From Chloroflexi bacterium RBG_16_64_32 (GTDB lineage: Bacteria > Chloroflexota > Dehalococcoidia > SM23-28-2 > RBG-16-64-32): a stretch of DNA of 7,717 bases. A program made the position numbers and the translations under genes. The stretch lies in NCBI GenBank assembly GCA_001795235.1, contig MGNZ01000009.1, positions 7,832 through 15,548 of the forward strand. The letters are read 5' to 3'. Under the pieces are notes generated by a model. The model did not search any database and was not told where the DNA came from. It saw only the letters and a program-made list of their open reading frames with translations. How positions within the stretch are numbered: position 1 is the first letter of the stretch; each line of letters opens with the position of its first letter. Shown piece after piece: positions 7,259 to 7,717 of the stretch.

Positions 7259-7319
7259 GGGGTAATTGGGCTCCCAGGCATGTGCCGTCCGTCACTAGCG
7301 AGCGAAGTTGTGACGACGA

Positions 7320-7387
7320 TACGTTAGGCCCAAGCCAGAGGGACACAATGGGACTACAGGCGATGAGGCAGGATGGGACCACAGAGG
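7320..7387. repeat. Possible downstream extension of copy A
   Basis: From TACGTT at 7320 the sequence shows gapped similarity to 7527-7593, with shared TACGTT, CCAGAG, GAC, TGGG and a later TGGG-CCA. The order of blocks is the same as in the hairpin segments but the match is much weaker. If real, the duplicated unit is over 180 bp long and copy B has lost about 42 bp between its two blocks. Confidence 0.35.
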
Positions 7388-7438
7388 GTACAAGCCACGG
7401 GGATTTGTAGCGGCCGGTGGCGGAAGTGGCCCGATGCC

Positions 7439-7509
7439 TTCGGCGGGCGTAGCCCCACCGTCTGTGGGGCAGGACACTACGCCAGAAGAGGCCGAATGTC
7501 ACTTGTGAA
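7439..7509. repeat. Hairpin repeat element, copy B, with three nested stems
   Basis: The part 7451-7509 matches copy A. The core stem is CCCCAC (7453-7458) with GTGGGG (7464-7469), loop CGTCT. Around it GGCGTAG (7446-7452) pairs with CTACGCC (7477-7483), and TTCGGC (7439-7444) pairs with GCCGAA (7491-7496). The stems are directly stacked on the 5' side (a single unpaired G) but are separated by 7-nt bulges on the 3' side (7470-7476 and 7484-7490). This could be a structured RNA, a folded DNA end or a small mobile repeat. I cannot match it to a known family. Confidence 0.65.
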
Positions 7510-7526
7510 TGCCGGAACTATACGGG

Positions 7527-7593
7527 TACGTTGGGGCTAGACCAGAGGACGCCTTGGGCCTAGGTGCGACTGACACGTTGGGTCCAGAGACGG
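7527..7593. repeat. Possible downstream extension of copy B
   Basis: Partner of 7320-7387, beginning with TACGTT. Similarity is patchy and needs at least two gaps, so it is less certain than the hairpin segments. Confidence 0.35.
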
Positions 7594-7684
7594 AGGCAGG
7601 GAATGCGAGTAAGTATCACCGGCGCGGGAGGCAGCTTGTTGCGGTACGCAGCGGGCGCCTTCTCTGCCAGGCGAAATCCGGGAT

Positions 7685-7693
7685 AGGAGAGGG
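7685..7693 (+). promoter_or_regulatory. Shine-Dalgarno of the gene at the right edge
   Basis: AGGAGAGGG precedes the ATG at 7696, with AGGAG ending 6 nt upstream. It is among the strongest ribosome sites in the window and is the main support for the truncated downstream gene. Confidence 0.6.
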
Positions 7694-7695
7694 AT

Positions 7696-7717
7696 ATGGC
7701 AGAAAAAGCTAGCCGTC
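7696..7717 (+). CDS. Start of an unidentified gene, cut by the window end
   Basis: Only seven complete codons are visible, reading MAEKASR, followed by one further base. The ATG has a strong Shine-Dalgarno (AGGAGAGGG) just upstream. The frame differs from the short open frame that ends with TAG at 7710-7712. The product cannot be inferred from this length. It lies on the same strand as the men genes but about 610 bp beyond menE, so it is probably a separate transcription unit. Confidence 0.5.

Larger units (their letters stand above)
7087..7695. other. Noncoding stretch downstream of menE
   Basis: About 600 bp between menE and the gene at the right edge. I find no tRNA, rRNA, riboswitch or protein family here. 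From about 7250 the sequence is visibly less GC-rich than the operon. Short open frames exist on both strands, but none combines a ribosome site, a recognisable motif and GC-rich third positions. The clear contents are a 14-bp palindrome and two diverged copies of a hairpin-containing element, described separately. I could not identify a confident promoter for the next gene. Confidence 0.6.

Noticed and set aside
6145..7281. 378-codon minus-strand open frame opposite menE
   Set aside because: Antisense shadow of a canonical MenE, low-complexity His/Arg/Gln-rich product.
7202..7509. CRISPR array
   Set aside because: Only two diverged copies about 250 bp apart; there is no regular short spacing.
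7509..7712. 67-codon plus-strand open frame after copy B
   Set aside because: No ribosome site, no recognised motif, overlaps the possible repeat extension and the start of a better-supported gene in another frame.

Overview
The window holds one tightly packed, all plus-strand menaquinone (vitamin K2) biosynthesis operon in the order menD-menH-menB-menA-menC-menE. It is followed by about 600 bp with no supported gene, and the first codons of another plus-strand gene appear at the right edge. The DNA is GC-rich, uses GTG as well as ATG starts, and uses TGA and TAG as ordinary stops. The left edge lies inside a short sequence that resembles a dispersed repeat I associate with Chloroflexota and other environmental genomes. 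Together with the Bacillus-like MenD, MenB and MenE sequences this makes a high-GC Chloroflexota-like bacterium a reasonable guess, but the lineage cannot be fixed from the window alone.

Layout: 1-1803 menD (its 5' end is probably upstream of the window); 1800-2711 menH; 2702-3520 menB; 3534-4442 menA; 4439-5563 menC; 5563-7086 menE. Junctions are a 4-nt overlap (GTGA), a 10-nt overlap, a 13-nt gap, a 4-nt overlap (ATGA) and a 1-nt overlap (TAGTG). This strongly suggests one mRNA with coupled translation. From 7087 to 7695 I see no credible gene. Base composition is visibly less GC-rich past about 7250, and the stretch contains two diverged copies of a hairpin-bearing element about 250 bp apart. 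A good Shine-Dalgarno and ATG at 7685-7698 start a gene that runs off the edge.

Pathway: isochorismate is converted by MenD to SEPHCHC, by MenH to SHCHC, by MenC to o-succinylbenzoate (OSB), by MenE to OSB-CoA and by MenB to DHNA-CoA. After a thioesterase step gives DHNA, MenA prenylates it in the membrane to demethylmenaquinone. Isochorismate synthase (MenF), the DHNA-CoA thioesterase (MenI) and the final methyltransferase (MenG/UbiE) are not in the window; menF could lie just upstream of menD. All six enzymes keep their diagnostic motifs and none looks broken. The operon itself is a known system; the least explained DNA is the duplicated structured element downstream of menE.
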